From Schumannella sp. (GTDB lineage Bacteria > Actinomycetota > Actinomycetes > Actinomycetales > Microbacteriaceae), in assembly GCA_025463555.1 (NCBI GenBank), contig JAODAS010000008.1, positions 1-33,306 of the forward strand: a stretch of 33,306 bases of DNA, in the 5' to 3' direction. This document shows, piece after piece, positions 1 to 7,351 of this stretch. A program made the translations under genes and the position numbers. A model generated the notes under the pieces. The model had not been told where the DNA came from and ran no database searches. It was given only the letters and a program-made list of their open reading frames with translations. Positions within the stretch are counted from its first letter, which is position 1. Each line of letters starts with the position of its first letter.

Positions 1-423
1 CGTCGAGAAACCGCGCACCCGGTGGATGAGCACGTCCTCGTAGTGCGACCGGTCGAAGACCCCGATCATCCCCGGCTCGGGGAGCTGTTTGCGCACGCGC
101 CAGAGGAAGTCGTGAGCCTTCTCTGCCGCCGTCGGCGCCTTGAACGCGTGGATGTGCGTTCCCTGCGGGTCCACCGATCCGACGACGTGCTTCACCACGC
201 CGCCCTTACCGGCGGTGTCCATCGCCTGCAGCACCAGCAGCACACTGCGCTTGTCGCCGAACCTGCTGTTCGCGAAGAGCCGCTCCTGCAACTCCTCGAG
301 CTCGGGCACCCCTGCCGCGAGCGACTTCTGGCCGTCCTTCTTGTCGCCGGTGTAGCCCGGCGTCGCCGAGGTGTCGATGGCGCCCAGATCAAGCGTCGAG
401 TCGACGCGCAGCAGTTGCTTCAT
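1..423 (-). CDS. Polyphosphate kinase 2 (PPK2) family protein, partial
   Basis: The first 141 codons of a PPK2-family kinase, which transfers phosphate between polyphosphate and nucleotides; the rest lies beyond the left edge. A Walker A-like loop, MDTAGKGG, sits at residues 68-75, and a Walker B-like/lid segment, FDRSHYEDVL, at about 123-132. Both are typical of the PPK2 P-loop fold. The N-terminal stretch before the P-loop (about 65 residues) has the usual length. The ATG start is supported by a leaderless -10 element (TAGCGT) six bases upstream, inside the last codons of menD. The subclass (NDP, NMP or AMP-phosphorylating) cannot be judged without the C-terminal half. Confidence 0.9.
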   Translation of the reverse strand, partial: MKQLLRVDSTLDLGAIDTSATPGYTGDKKDGQKSLAAGVPELEELQERLFANSRFGDKRSVLLVLQAMDTAGKGGVVKHVVGSVDPQGTHIHAFKAPTAAEKAHDFLWRVRKQLPEPGMIGVFDRSHYEDVLIHRVRGFST

Positions 424-427
424 GCGG

Positions 428-2092
428 TCACGCTACTCGCGGATCGCGGCGGGCGAGCGGCACCTCGATGAGGACCCTGCCGGGCGTCGGGGTCAGCGCG
501 GGGTCCAGTTCTCCGCGCGTCTCGACCCGGCGGTACTCCCAGCCGTAGGCGGATGCCAGAGCGGCCAGGTCGACCGTCTGCGGTGTGAGCAGCACGCGGT
601 CGATCAGCGCGCGGTCGGCCGTCGCGGCGACCTCGAGCGAGTCGAAGATGGTTCCCCCGCCGTCGTTTCCCACGATGACCTGCATGCGGGGCAGCGGTTC
701 CCCGTTTCCGGCCAGAAGTGATCCGGCGTCATGCAGCATCGCCAGGTCGCCCAGCAGCACGCGCGTGACGCCGGGCGTCGCCTCGCCGACTCCCTGCGAG
801 GCGAGGGCGATTCCGGTCGCGGTCGCGATGGTGCCGTCGATGCCCGCGAGCCCTCGGTTGGCGTGCACCGGGATGCGCTTGCCCGGCGCCACACGGTCGA
901 GCTCGCGGATCAGCCGCGACGCGCCCAGCACCAGCCTGTCGTGCGGCCAGCTCGAGCGCCAGACCGCCTCGACCAGCAGACGCCGGGTGACCGGTTCGCG
1001 CTGCTCGGCCAGCTGCTCGCGGGCGAACGCCGCGCGTTCGGCGTAGTCGTCGGTGAGCGCGGCGCCGAGCGGCTCCGGCTGCTCGAGCAGCTGCCGGGAC
1101 GCATGCACCCACCGCCCGACCCACGACCGGGCCGCCTCGACAGCCGCCTCGTCGTCGGCGACTGTCGCGGCATCCACGAACGCCTGAACGCGGTGCCCCG
1201 GGTTGTAGTCGTCGATGCCCGGGGACCGCACGACGATCGTCTCGACGCCGTCCCGCTCGATCAGAGCCGGGATCTCGCGGCTGAGGGTCGGGTGCCCGAA
1301 CACCACCACGCGCTCGATCCGGTCGCCGAAGTTGCCGGTGCTGAGCAGCTCGCGGTAGGCGGGCACGAGGTTCGGTCCGAAGCGGGCACCGGATGCCACC
1401 TCGGCCAGCAGAGGCGCGCCGAGTGCGCGGGCGGCGGCTTCGGCATCCGCACCCGCGCCCGCACCGGCGACCACGACGGTTCCCGGGAGGACGGGGATCG
1501 CCTGGGACTCGCGGGGTCGCGCGTCGTGCCACGTTCCGGGCTCGAGATCGGGAAGGGGCGTCGGCGCGGAGAGCGGCTCGCGGAAGGCCATGTTCACGTG
1601 AACCGGTCCCGCGATCTCGGCGAGGATGTCAGCGACGAGCCGCACGGCATCCGCGTCGTGGTCGCCTCCGTCCACCGGGGCTTCCACGTCGAGCAGACGC
1701 GCCATCGGGCCGAAGATGCCCGGCTGCACGGTCGCCTGGTTGGCCCCGATCCCCCGCAGCGCGGCGGGGCGATCCGCGGTGAGCAGCACCAGCGGCACAC
1801 CCGAGTGCGCCGCCTCCAGCACCGCGGGGTGGAGTTCGGCGACCGCGGTACCCGAGGTGGTGATCACGACCACCGGCACCCGGGTCTCGACGGCGAGACC
1901 GAGCGCGAGGAACCCCGCCGACCGCTCGTCGATCCGCACGCGGAGCCGCAGCAGTCCGGCCCGCTCGAACTGCGCGGCAGCGAGAGCGAGGGCCTGCGAG
2001 CGGGAGCCGGGGCTGAGCACGACATCGCGGATGCCGCGACGCACCAACTCACCCAGCAGCGCCGTCGCGAACGCGCTTGCCGGAGAGCTCAC
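428..2092 (-). CDS. menD: 2-succinyl-5-enolpyruvyl-6-hydroxy-3-cyclohexene-1-carboxylate synthase
   Basis: MenD is a thiamine-diphosphate enzyme that adds the succinic semialdehyde unit from 2-oxoglutarate to isochorismate, the first committed step of menaquinone synthesis. The 554-residue length is normal. The N-terminal PYR domain begins with the MenD-typical [15 protein letters not shown] (about 24-38) and carries [14 protein letters not shown] with the activating Glu. [20 protein letters not shown] and LLTADRP follow, all well conserved in MenD. The C-terminal PP domain includes [16 protein letters not shown], with the GDL-type ThDP/Mg-binding region. The GTG start overlaps the stop of the upstream membrane protein gene (GTGA), so the two are probably translationally coupled. 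Other men genes lie nearby. Confidence 0.96.
   Translation of the reverse strand: MSSPASAFATALLGELVRRGIRDVVLSPGSRSQALALAAAQFERAGLLRLRVRIDERSAGFLALGLAVETRVPVVVITTSGTAVAELHPAVLEAAHSGVPLVLLTADRPAALRGIGANQATVQPGIFGPMARLLDVEAPVDGGDHDADAVRLVADILAEIAGPVHVNMAFREPLSAPTPLPDLEPGTWHDARPRESQAIPVLPGTVVVAGAGAGADAEAAARALGAPLLAEVASGARFGPNLVPAYRELLSTGNFGDRIERVVVFGHPTLSREIPALIERDGVETIVVRSPGIDDYNPGHRVQAFVDAATVADDEAAVEAARSWVGRWVHASRQLLEQPEPLGAALTDDYAERAAFAREQLAEQREPVTRRLLVEAVWRSSWPHDRLVLGASRLIRELDRVAPGKRIPVHANRGLAGIDGTIATATGIALASQGVGEATPGVTRVLLGDLAMLHDAGSLLAGNGEPLPRMQVIVGNDGGGTIFDSLEVAATADRALIDRVLLTPQTVDLAALASAYGWEYRRVETRGELDPALTPTPGRVLIEVPLARRDPRVA
430..435 (-). promoter_or_regulatory. -10 element of leaderless ppk2 promoter
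   Basis: On the minus strand TAGCGT is followed by six bases and the ATG of the PPK2 gene, so transcription should begin at or next to the start codon. It overlaps the menD stop codon. No convincing -35 was found. Confidence 0.5.
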
Positions 2093-2442
2093 TCCGCCGA
2101 CTTGTCGTCGTCGATCTCGCGCAGGCGCTCTTCGAGTTGCCGGATGCGTTCCTCCTGCTGCTGCTCACGGCTGAGCTTGCGCAGGAACTCGGGGTCGTCA
2201 TCGGGCGCACGCGGCCCGCGCCGGACACCCCCGCGCCCGCCGCCCCGCTCGGAGAGACGCTCGCGGCCGAGCAGGAACCACAGCACCGCGCCGACGATCG
2301 GGATCACGACGACGATGAGGATCCAGAGGATCTTCGGCAGGCCTTTGACGCGATCCCGCTCGATCAACGCGATGTCGACGATCGAGTAGATCGTGATCGC
2401 TGCGTAGATCAGAAACGGCAGGTACCGCACGAGCGTGCCCAT
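2089..2442 (-). CDS. Small PLD-nuclease N-terminal-like (PLDc_N) membrane protein
   Basis: A 117-residue protein with two hydrophobic helices (about residues 7-24 and 40-58) and between them [21 protein letters not shown]. This Asp-Arg...Pro-Lys...Trp pattern is typical of the PLDc_N (phospholipase D nuclease N-terminal) family. The rest is a charged tail with a likely coiled coil (about 85-117, rich in Glu, Arg and Gln). It has no catalytic HKD motif, so it is not a phospholipase by itself. It is first in an operon with menD, which it overlaps by four bases. Function unknown; the partnership with menaquinone genes is positional only. Confidence 0.8.
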   Translation of the reverse strand: MGTLVRYLPFLIYAAITIYSIVDIALIERDRVKGLPKILWILIVVVIPIVGAVLWFLLGRERLSERGGGRGGVRRGPRAPDDDPEFLRKLSREQQQEERIRQLEERLREIDDDKSAE

Positions 2443-2448
2443 GCGCTG

Positions 2449-2454
2449 ATTCTA
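2449..2454 (-). promoter_or_regulatory. -10 element of PLDc_N-menD operon
   Basis: TAGAAT on the minus strand lies six bases before the ATG at 2442, giving a leaderless transcript. The divergent promoter for the DUF4229-like gene lies 18 bp away. Confidence 0.5.
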
Positions 2455-2471
2455 CGGCTGTGCGCCCCACG

Positions 2472-2477
2472 TAGACT
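2472..2477 (+). promoter_or_regulatory. -10 element of leaderless DUF4229-like gene
   Basis: TAGACT lies exactly seven bases before the ATG at 2485. There is no Shine-Dalgarno sequence, so the transcript is probably leaderless. Confidence 0.5.
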
Positions 2478-2484
2478 CGATGCG

Positions 2485-2721
2485 ATGCCCGCCTGGATTC
2501 CCTACACGCTCGTGAGAGTCGGCCTGTTCGCCGTCTTCTTCACCGTTCTGTACGTGATCGGCATGGAATGGTGGCTCGCGGCGGTCCTCGCGGCGGCGCT
2601 CGGATTCCTGGTGGCGTACATCTTCTTCCGCGGACTGCGCGGCCGGGTCGCCGGTGAGCTGGCGGCGGCGCGTGCCGGCACGGACAGGCGCCCGGACGAG
2701 CTCGTCGAAGACGGCGAGTAG
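2485..2721 (+). CDS. DUF4229-like small membrane protein
   Basis: A 78-residue protein starting MPAWIPYTLVRVGLFAVFF. It has two membrane helices (about 6-24 and 28-49), then a positively charged segment (FFRGLRGRVAGELAAARA) and an acidic end. This matches the small actinobacterial DUF4229 membrane proteins often found beside menaquinone genes. The ATG at 2485 is chosen because a leaderless -10 element (TAGACT) is seven bases upstream; a longer upstream reading of the frame has no support. The gene is transcribed divergently from PLDc_N-menD and converges on menA. Function unknown. Confidence 0.8.
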   Translation: MPAWIPYTLVRVGLFAVFFTVLYVIGMEWWLAAVLAAALGFLVAYIFFRGLRGRVAGELAAARAGTDRRPDELVEDGE

Positions 2722-2738
2722 CAGCGCCGGCGGCGGGC

Positions 2739-3779
2739 TCAGATCCAGAGGATCCCGCCGAAGGCGAACACCGCCGCCATCCCGATCCCGAACCCGAGGC
2801 CGGTAAGCAGCGTCAGCCGCAGGGCCAGCAGGTATTCGCGCGGCGACTTCGCGGTCGCGACGATGAGCATGGCGGGCAGCGCGGCCAGCCCGATGAAGAA
2901 CACGAACACCGTGTAGTCGTAGAACACCACGTAGAACGCGAGCGCGCCGAACGGCAGCAGCATCAGCACGATGTAGAAGACCCGCGTACCGAGGTCGCCG
3001 AGCAGCACGGCAAGGGTGCGCTTGCGCACCGCAGCGTCGCGCTCCCGGTCGCGCAGGTTGTTGACGACGAGCACGGCAGCCGCGATCGCTCCGAGTGCGG
3101 CGCCCCCGACCCACGCCTCCACGTTGACCTGGCCCACCTGCGTGAACATGGTCCCCGCGACCGGCACGGCGCCGAAGAACAGGAACACCACGATCTCGCC
3201 GAAGCCGGAGTACCCGTACGGCTTCGGCCCTCCGGTGTAGAACCAGGCGGCGGCGAGCGCCAGCACCCCTCCGGCGAACAGCCAGTACTGGCCGCTGAGG
3301 ATGATCAGGGTCGCGCCCGCGGCGGCAGCGAGCGCGAAGAAGACGAGCGCGACGATCAGCACGTGCCGCGGCTTCGCCCTGCCCGAGCCGACCAGGCGTG
3401 CCGGGCCGATGCGGTTCTTGTCGGTGCCGCGCACCCCGTCGGAGTAGTCGTTGGCGTAGTTCACGCCGATCTGCAGGGCCAGCGCGACCGCGAGCGCGAG
3501 CAGCGCCCGCACCCAGTGGTCGTACCAGTTGACGGTGACGAGGGATGCGGCGCCGGTTCCCAGCACGACGGGTGCGATCGCGAGCGCCAGCGTCTGGGGC
3601 CGCGCTCCGGAGATCCAGGTTCCGAGGGTCGCGGGTTGAACCTGCACCACACCCGGACGACCACCGGGGCGCCCGCTCTTGCCGCGCGCCTTCTGCTGGG
3701 CGCGCCGTGCGGCATCCGCCTTGGCCTTGTTGCGCTCGATGAGACGGGGATCGATCCGCTGCTGCTTCGCCACGCGCAC
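2739..3779 (-). CDS. menA: 1,4-dihydroxy-2-naphthoate polyprenyltransferase
   Basis: MenA attaches the polyprenyl tail to 1,4-dihydroxy-2-naphthoate, giving demethylmenaquinone, in the membrane. The protein belongs to the UbiA superfamily. Both Asp-rich motifs are visible: NYANDYSDGVRGTD at about 107-120, and NNLRDRERD later. About eight hydrophobic helices fill residues 60-346. A basic cytoplasmic N-terminus of about 50 residues (many Lys, Arg, Gly and Pro) precedes the first helix and is longer than in the E. coli enzyme. Only three bases separate it from menE upstream. The GTG at 3779 is annotated, but a -10-like TAGGCT at 3780-3785 places a second in-frame GTG (3773) at leaderless spacing, so the true start may be two codons later. 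Confidence 0.95.
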   Translation of the reverse strand: MRVAKQQRIDPRLIERNKAKADAARRAQQKARGKSGRPGGRPGVVQVQPATLGTWISGARPQTLALAIAPVVLGTGAASLVTVNWYDHWVRALLALAVALALQIGVNYANDYSDGVRGTDKNRIGPARLVGSGRAKPRHVLIVALVFFALAAAAGATLIILSGQYWLFAGGVLALAAAWFYTGGPKPYGYSGFGEIVVFLFFGAVPVAGTMFTQVGQVNVEAWVGGAALGAIAAAVLVVNNLRDRERDAAVRKRTLAVLLGDLGTRVFYIVLMLLPFGALAFYVVFYDYTVFVFFIGLAALPAMLIVATAKSPREYLLALRLTLLTGLGFGIGMAAVFAFGGILWI

Positions 3780-3782
3780 AGC

Positions 3783-4925
3783 CTAATCGGCGGCGCGGGC
3801 CGCCAGAGCCGCAAGGGTCACCCGGTCGACCTTGCCGCTGGGCAGCAGAGGCAACGCAGCGACCCGGATGACGCGGGCAGGCCGGGCGGGAGCGCCGAGT
3901 TCGCGTCCCACGGCGGCGATCGCGTCCGCGACGTCGGCGTCCGACGCGGTGATCACGACCGGCACCTCTCCCCAGCGCTGGTCGGATGCCGCCACGACCA
4001 CCGCGTCCGCCACCGACTCACGCAGCACGCGCTCGACGGCGCCGAGCGACACCTTCACGCCTCCCGACACGACCACATCGTCCCGGCGGCCGGTCACCGC
4101 GAGCCGCTCGCCGTCCCAGATTCCCGCGTCCGCGGTGCGGAACCAGTGCGCCCCGTCGGCGACGACGAAGCGCTCGGCCGTTCGCTCCGGGTCGCCGAGG
4201 TACCCATCCGCGAGCGTCGGGCCGCCGAGCCAGACCTCGTCATCCTCGACGCGCACCGCGGCCTGACCGATCGGCCGGCCGTCGTACACGCAGCCGCCGC
4301 AGGTCTCGCTGGAGCCATACGTGCGCGTCAAGCGCACCCCCGCGTCGGCCGCCCTGTCGAGCAGCGCACGCGGAGACGCCTGCCCGCCGACGAGCACGCG
4401 GGAGAAGTCGCGCAGCACCTCGACCGCGGCCACGTCGTCGAGCAGGGTCGCGAGCTGCGCCGGCACCAGGGACGTGAACCGCACCTTCTCCGTCAGGCTG
4501 CGTGCCGCCGCGACGAAGCCCTTCGCCGTGAAGCCGTCGCCGCGCACGACCGCCGGGTCGAATCCCGCCGCGATCGAGCGCGCGAGCACGTTGAGTCCGG
4601 CGATGTACTGCGTCGGCAGCGCGAGCACCCATTGCCCAGGTCCACCCAGGGCGGACTCGCTCGCCGCCGCAGACGCGAGCACCGCATCCGCGCTCAGCAT
4701 CACCCGCTTGGGCGCCCCCGTCGACCCGCTGGTCTTCACGACGAGCGCCACGCGCTGCTCCACGTTCGCGGGCAACTTCTGGCGTCGCAAACGCGCGTTC
4801 TCGCTGCCGGAAGACCCCGTTTGCGACCCCACTTCGACGAAGAGCGCGGGGCCGCCCGCGAGCGCGTCGCGCAGCGCGGCCAGGACACCGTCGCCGGGAG
4901 GCACCGCGCGCAGCTCGCGGGTCAT
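3783..4925 (-). CDS. menE: o-Succinylbenzoate-CoA ligase
   Basis: MenE adenylates o-succinylbenzoate and converts it to the CoA thioester. The protein (380 residues) is an ANL-superfamily enzyme with the P-loop KTSGSTGAPKRVMLS (about 64-78), TRTYGSSETCGGCVYDG (A5-type), WFRTADAGIWD (the Asp that binds ribose) and a C-terminal VTGRRDDVVVSGGVKVS hinge, ending PSGKVDR with the catalytic Lys. The short N-terminus is normal for actinobacterial MenE. Unusually, about 20 residues (around 33-52) are encoded by a palindromic DNA element at 4784-4827, which looks like an in-frame repeat insertion. It sits four bases downstream of menB and three upstream of menA, in one operon. Confidence 0.95.
   Translation of the reverse strand: MTRELRAVPPGDGVLAALRDALAGGPALFVEVGSQTGSSGSENARLRRQKLPANVEQRVALVVKTSGSTGAPKRVMLSADAVLASAAASESALGGPGQWVLALPTQYIAGLNVLARSIAAGFDPAVVRGDGFTAKGFVAAARSLTEKVRFTSLVPAQLATLLDDVAAVEVLRDFSRVLVGGQASPRALLDRAADAGVRLTRTYGSSETCGGCVYDGRPIGQAAVRVEDDEVWLGGPTLADGYLGDPERTAERFVVADGAHWFRTADAGIWDGERLAVTGRRDDVVVSGGVKVSLGAVERVLRESVADAVVVAASDQRWGEVPVVITASDADVADAIAAVGRELGAPARPARVIRVAALPLLPSGKVDRVTLAALAARAAD
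4784..4827. repeat. Palindromic element inside menE
   Basis: The arms GTCGCAAAC (4784-4792) and GTTTGCGAC (4819-4827) are perfect 9-bp inverted repeats around a 26-bp middle. They are read in frame in menE, giving a Gly/Ser-rich then basic peptide just before the ATP-binding core. The M. tuberculosis MenE, as I remember it, has a much shorter linker here. Confidence 0.6.
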
Positions 4926-4929
4926 GCGC

Positions 4930-5805
4930 TCAGAACTGCCACGGGAACGGACCCCAGTCCGGTGCCCGCTTGCCGAGGAACGCGTCGCGCCCCTCGACGG
5001 CCTCGTCCGTGCCGTACGCGAGCCGGGTGGCTTCTCCGGCGAAGACCTGCTGGCCCACCATCCCGTCGTCGACCGCGTTCATCGCGAACTTCAGCATCCG
5101 GATCGCGGTCGGGCTCTTGCCGATGATCGTCTGCGCCCACTCGACCGCTGTGCTCTCGAGCTCGGCATGCGGCACGACCGCGTTCACCGCACCCATCTCG
5201 TGGGCCCGCTGCGCGTCGTACTCCTGCGCCAGGAAGAACACCTCGCGCGCGACCTTCTGGCCGACCTGCCGGGCGAAGTAGGCGCTGCCGTATCCACCGT
5301 CGAACGAGCCGACGTCGGCGTCGGTCTGCTTGAACCGTGCGTGCTCTGCCGAGGCGACGGTGAGGTCGCAGACGACATGCAGCGAGTGGCCGCCTCCGGC
5401 AGCCCATCCGGGAACCACGGCCACCACGACCTTGGGCATGAACCGGATGAGGCGCTGAACCTCGAGGATGTGCAGGCGGCCCGTCCCGCCGGCGTCGGCC
5501 TCGTACCCGCTCCTGCCCCGCACGCGCTGGTCGCCGCCCGAGCAGAACGCCCAGCCCCCGTCTTTCGGGCTCGGACCGTTCCCGGTCAGCAGCACGACGC
5601 CGACGCGCGGGTTCCGGTGCGCATCGTTGAGCGCGGCGAGCAGTTGATCGACCGTGCGCGGCCGGAACGCGTTGCGCAGCTCCGGCCGGTTGAACGCGAT
5701 CCGCGCGATCTGACCCCCCGTGTGCAGGTGGTACGTGATGTCGTCGAGTTCCTCGAAGCCGGGGACCTCAGCCCAGATCTTCTCGTCGAACAGTTCGGAG
5801 ATCAT
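4930..5805 (-). CDS. menB: 1,4-dihydroxy-2-naphthoyl-CoA synthase
   Basis: MenB cyclises o-succinylbenzoyl-CoA to 1,4-dihydroxy-2-naphthoyl-CoA. The 291-residue protein is a crotonase-fold enzyme with the MenB-typical FNRPELRNAFRPRTVDQL (about 38-55), the oxyanion-hole region GGWAFCSGGDQRVRG (about 83-97) and VVPGWAAGGGHSLHVVCDLT. FKQTDADVGSFDGGYGSAYFARQVG carries the expected Asp/Ser-Asp region. The C-terminal GKRAPDWGPFPWQF fits MenB proteins, whose tail reaches a neighbouring subunit. It leads the menB-menE-menA operon. The ATG overlaps the stop of a possible six-codon leaderless upstream ORF. Confidence 0.97.
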   Translation of the reverse strand: MISELFDEKIWAEVPGFEELDDITYHLHTGGQIARIAFNRPELRNAFRPRTVDQLLAALNDAHRNPRVGVVLLTGNGPSPKDGGWAFCSGGDQRVRGRSGYEADAGGTGRLHILEVQRLIRFMPKVVVAVVPGWAAGGGHSLHVVCDLTVASAEHARFKQTDADVGSFDGGYGSAYFARQVGQKVAREVFFLAQEYDAQRAHEMGAVNAVVPHAELESTAVEWAQTIIGKSPTAIRMLKFAMNAVDDGMVGQQVFAGEATRLAYGTDEAVEGRDAFLGKRAPDWGPFPWQF

Positions 5806-5822
5806 GCGGTCTGCTGTCCCAT
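5802..5822 (-). CDS. Possible six-codon upstream ORF coupled to menB
   Basis: ATG at 5822 opens a reading frame MGQQTA-stop whose TGA overlaps the menB ATG (ATGA). A -10-like TAGCCT is six bases upstream, the same spacing seen for leaderless genes elsewhere here. menB itself has no convincing Shine-Dalgarno sequence, so re-initiation after this mini-ORF is a plausible way to start it. The evidence is positional only. Confidence 0.35.
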   Translation of the reverse strand: MGQQTA

Positions 5823-5828
5823 GTGCTC

Positions 5829-5834
5829 AGGCTA
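5829..5834 (-). promoter_or_regulatory. -10 element upstream of menB
   Basis: TAGCCT on the minus strand predicts a transcript beginning at about 5822, which is the ATG of the mini-ORF and 17 bases before the menB ATG. Confidence 0.45.
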
Positions 5835-5840
5835 CGAGGC

Positions 5841-6287
5841 TCAGGAGAAGGCGGCCTGCAGCCAATGGATCACGATGATGTTGCCGGCCAACGCGAGCAC
5901 GATCCCCCAGAATCCGAGAGCGCGGCCGATGCCGGCGACGAACGCCACCAGGCCGAAGAACACGGCGACGACGCTGAACGCTGCGGCGACACCGAAGAAC
6001 GCGGTCAGCGAGAAGATGCCGGCGACGCCCCACAGAAGCACCACGGATGCCAGACCCAGCCAGAACGCGATGCGTCCGGCCCAGCGTGGTCCGCGCACAC
6101 CGGGGGTGCCGCGAGTGTCCGAGCGCACGTACTGCCCGAACGTCGGCGCCTGGGTGATCGGCGGCTCGATGCGCAGGTTCGGCATGATCGGCCGGTACTG
6201 ATACGCCCGGGGATCGTTGCGCGGGTCGTTCTGACGGGCCACGCCGGCGTCGTTCTGCCCTTGCTGGGGCGGCGGCGGATAGCTCAT
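5841..6287 (-). CDS. Hypothetical membrane protein with Pro/Gln-rich N-terminus
   Basis: A 148-residue protein. The first 65 residues are hydrophilic and rich in Pro, Gln, Asn and Arg (start MSYPPPPQQGQNDAG). The remainder forms three or four hydrophobic segments (about 70-90, 92-112, 118-145) rich in Ala, Gly, Val and Phe. The arrangement resembles the DUF4190-like actinobacterial membrane proteins, but I cannot assign a family firmly. The ATG at 6287 is preceded by a strong Shine-Dalgarno sequence (AAGGGGAG, four bases away), unlike most neighbours. It lies upstream of menB on the same strand and is divergent from menC. Function unknown. Confidence 0.75.
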   Translation of the reverse strand: MSYPPPPQQGQNDAGVARQNDPRNDPRAYQYRPIMPNLRIEPPITQAPTFGQYVRSDTRGTPGVRGPRWAGRIAFWLGLASVVLLWGVAGIFSLTAFFGVAAAFSVVAVFFGLVAFVAGIGRALGFWGIVLALAGNIIVIHWLQAAFS

Positions 6288-6319
6288 CGTTCTCCCCTTC
6301 GTCGGACTTGCCGCCAGCC

Positions 6320-6325
6320 TAGTCT
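6320..6325 (+). promoter_or_regulatory. -10 element of leaderless menC
   Basis: TAGTCT ends six bases before the menC ATG, with no Shine-Dalgarno sequence between. This is leaderless spacing. Confidence 0.5.
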
Positions 6326-6331
6326 GGGCCT

Positions 6332-7312
6332 ATGAACCCGACACCCGCCGAACTGCTCGACGGGGCGTGCGTGGTCGCTCTTCCGCTGGTGACCCGGTTC
6401 CGCGGGATCGAGGTGCGCGAGGCCATGCTGCTGCGCGGCCCGAACGGCTGGACCGAGTTCTCGCCGTTCACCGAGTACGACGACGCCGAGGCGTCAGCAT
6501 GGCTGGCGGGGGCGATCGAGTTCGGATGGGGTGCCGCACCTGTGCAGGTGCGAGACAACATCCCCGTGAACGCGACCCTGCCGGCCGTCGCGCCGGGCGA
6601 GGTCGATGGCGTGCTGGCCCGGTTCCCCGGTGCACGCACCGTCAAGGTGAAGGTGGCCGAGCGGGGGCACGTGCTGGCGGATGATGTGGCCAGGGTGCGC
6701 GCGACGCGTGCGTTCCTGGGGGCGGAGGGGCGCATCCGGGTCGATGCCAACGGCGGCTGGAACGTGGACGAGGCGGAACGAGCCGCCCATGCCCTCGACC
6801 CGTACGACCTGGAGTACCTCGAGCAGCCGTGCGCCACGATCGAGGAACTGGCCGAGCTGCGCGGGCGCCTGCACGACTGGAGCCTGCCGATCGCCGCCGA
6901 CGAGAGCGTGCGCAAGGCCGACGATCCGCTCCGGGTCGCCCGCGAAGGTGCCGCCGACATCCTGGTGCTGAAAGCGCAGCCGCTGGGCGGGATCGCTGCC
7001 GCGCTGCGGATCGCCGCCGAGGCGGGGCTGCCGGTGGTGGTCTCGAGCGCCCTCGACACCTCCGTCGGCCTCTCGATGGGAGCAGCCCTCGCGGCCGCAC
7101 TCCCCGCGCTGGAGTACGACTGCGGCCTGGGCACCGCGGCCCTGCTCGCGGCCGACGTGACGGAGAACCCGCTCGTCCCGCGCGACGGCACGATCGAGGT
7201 GCGTCGCGTCGAACCCGACGCGGCCCTGCTCGTGCGCCATGCGGCTGCCCCCGAGCGGGAGACGTGGTGGCGCGAGCGCCTGCAGCGCTGCGCGACACTC
7301 CTCGGCGGTTGA
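6332..7312 (+). CDS. menC: o-Succinylbenzoate synthase
   Basis: MenC dehydrates SHCHC to o-succinylbenzoate and belongs to the enolase superfamily. The catalytic set is complete: the KVKVAE motif with its Lys pair (about 105 and 107), metal ligands Asp in VDANGGWN (138), Glu in EYLEQPC (164) and Asp in AADESV (190), and the second catalytic Lys in LVLKAQPLGG (214). At 326 residues it fits the actinobacterial type. The gene is leaderless from its own promoter and is the only men gene here on the plus strand. Its stop codon TGA is part of a GGTTGAG...CGAAACC repeat at 7307-7338, so the last Gly-Gly-stop is supplied by the repeat. Confidence 0.95.
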   Translation: MNPTPAELLDGACVVALPLVTRFRGIEVREAMLLRGPNGWTEFSPFTEYDDAEASAWLAGAIEFGWGAAPVQVRDNIPVNATLPAVAPGEVDGVLARFPGARTVKVKVAERGHVLADDVARVRATRAFLGAEGRIRVDANGGWNVDEAERAAHALDPYDLEYLEQPCATIEELAELRGRLHDWSLPIAADESVRKADDPLRVAREGAADILVLKAQPLGGIAAALRIAAEAGLPVVVSSALDTSVGLSMGAALAAALPALEYDCGLGTAALLAADVTENPLVPRDGTIEVRRVEPDAALLVRHAAAPERETWWRERLQRCATLLGG

Positions 7313-7338
7313 GTCGCCGCGAGCGGCGTATCGAAACC
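7307..7338. repeat. REP-like palindromic repeat, copy 1
   Basis: GGTTGAG ... CGCCGCGAGCGGCG ... TATCGAAACC, the same core as the three copies at 13323-13459. It contains an internal stem (CGCCGC/GCGGCG), lies between convergent menC and ccsB, and supplies the menC stop codon. It may also act as a bidirectional terminator. Confidence 0.75.
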
Positions 7339-7351
7339 CCTCAGCAGCCCG

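Noticed and set aside
731-2389. Long plus-strand open frame opposite menD
   Set aside because: It is the antisense of menD and PLDc_N. Its Arg/Gly/His-rich translation has no domain, which is typical of shadow frames in high-GC DNA.
3363-6201. Two long plus-strand open frames opposite menA, menE and menB
   Set aside because: They are shadows of well-identified enzymes; composition is low-complexity and no start signal is present.
6319-7298. Minus-strand open frames across menC
   Set aside because: They lie opposite menC, whose catalytic residues are all intact, and their Ser/Arg/Ala-rich translations have no recognisable motif.
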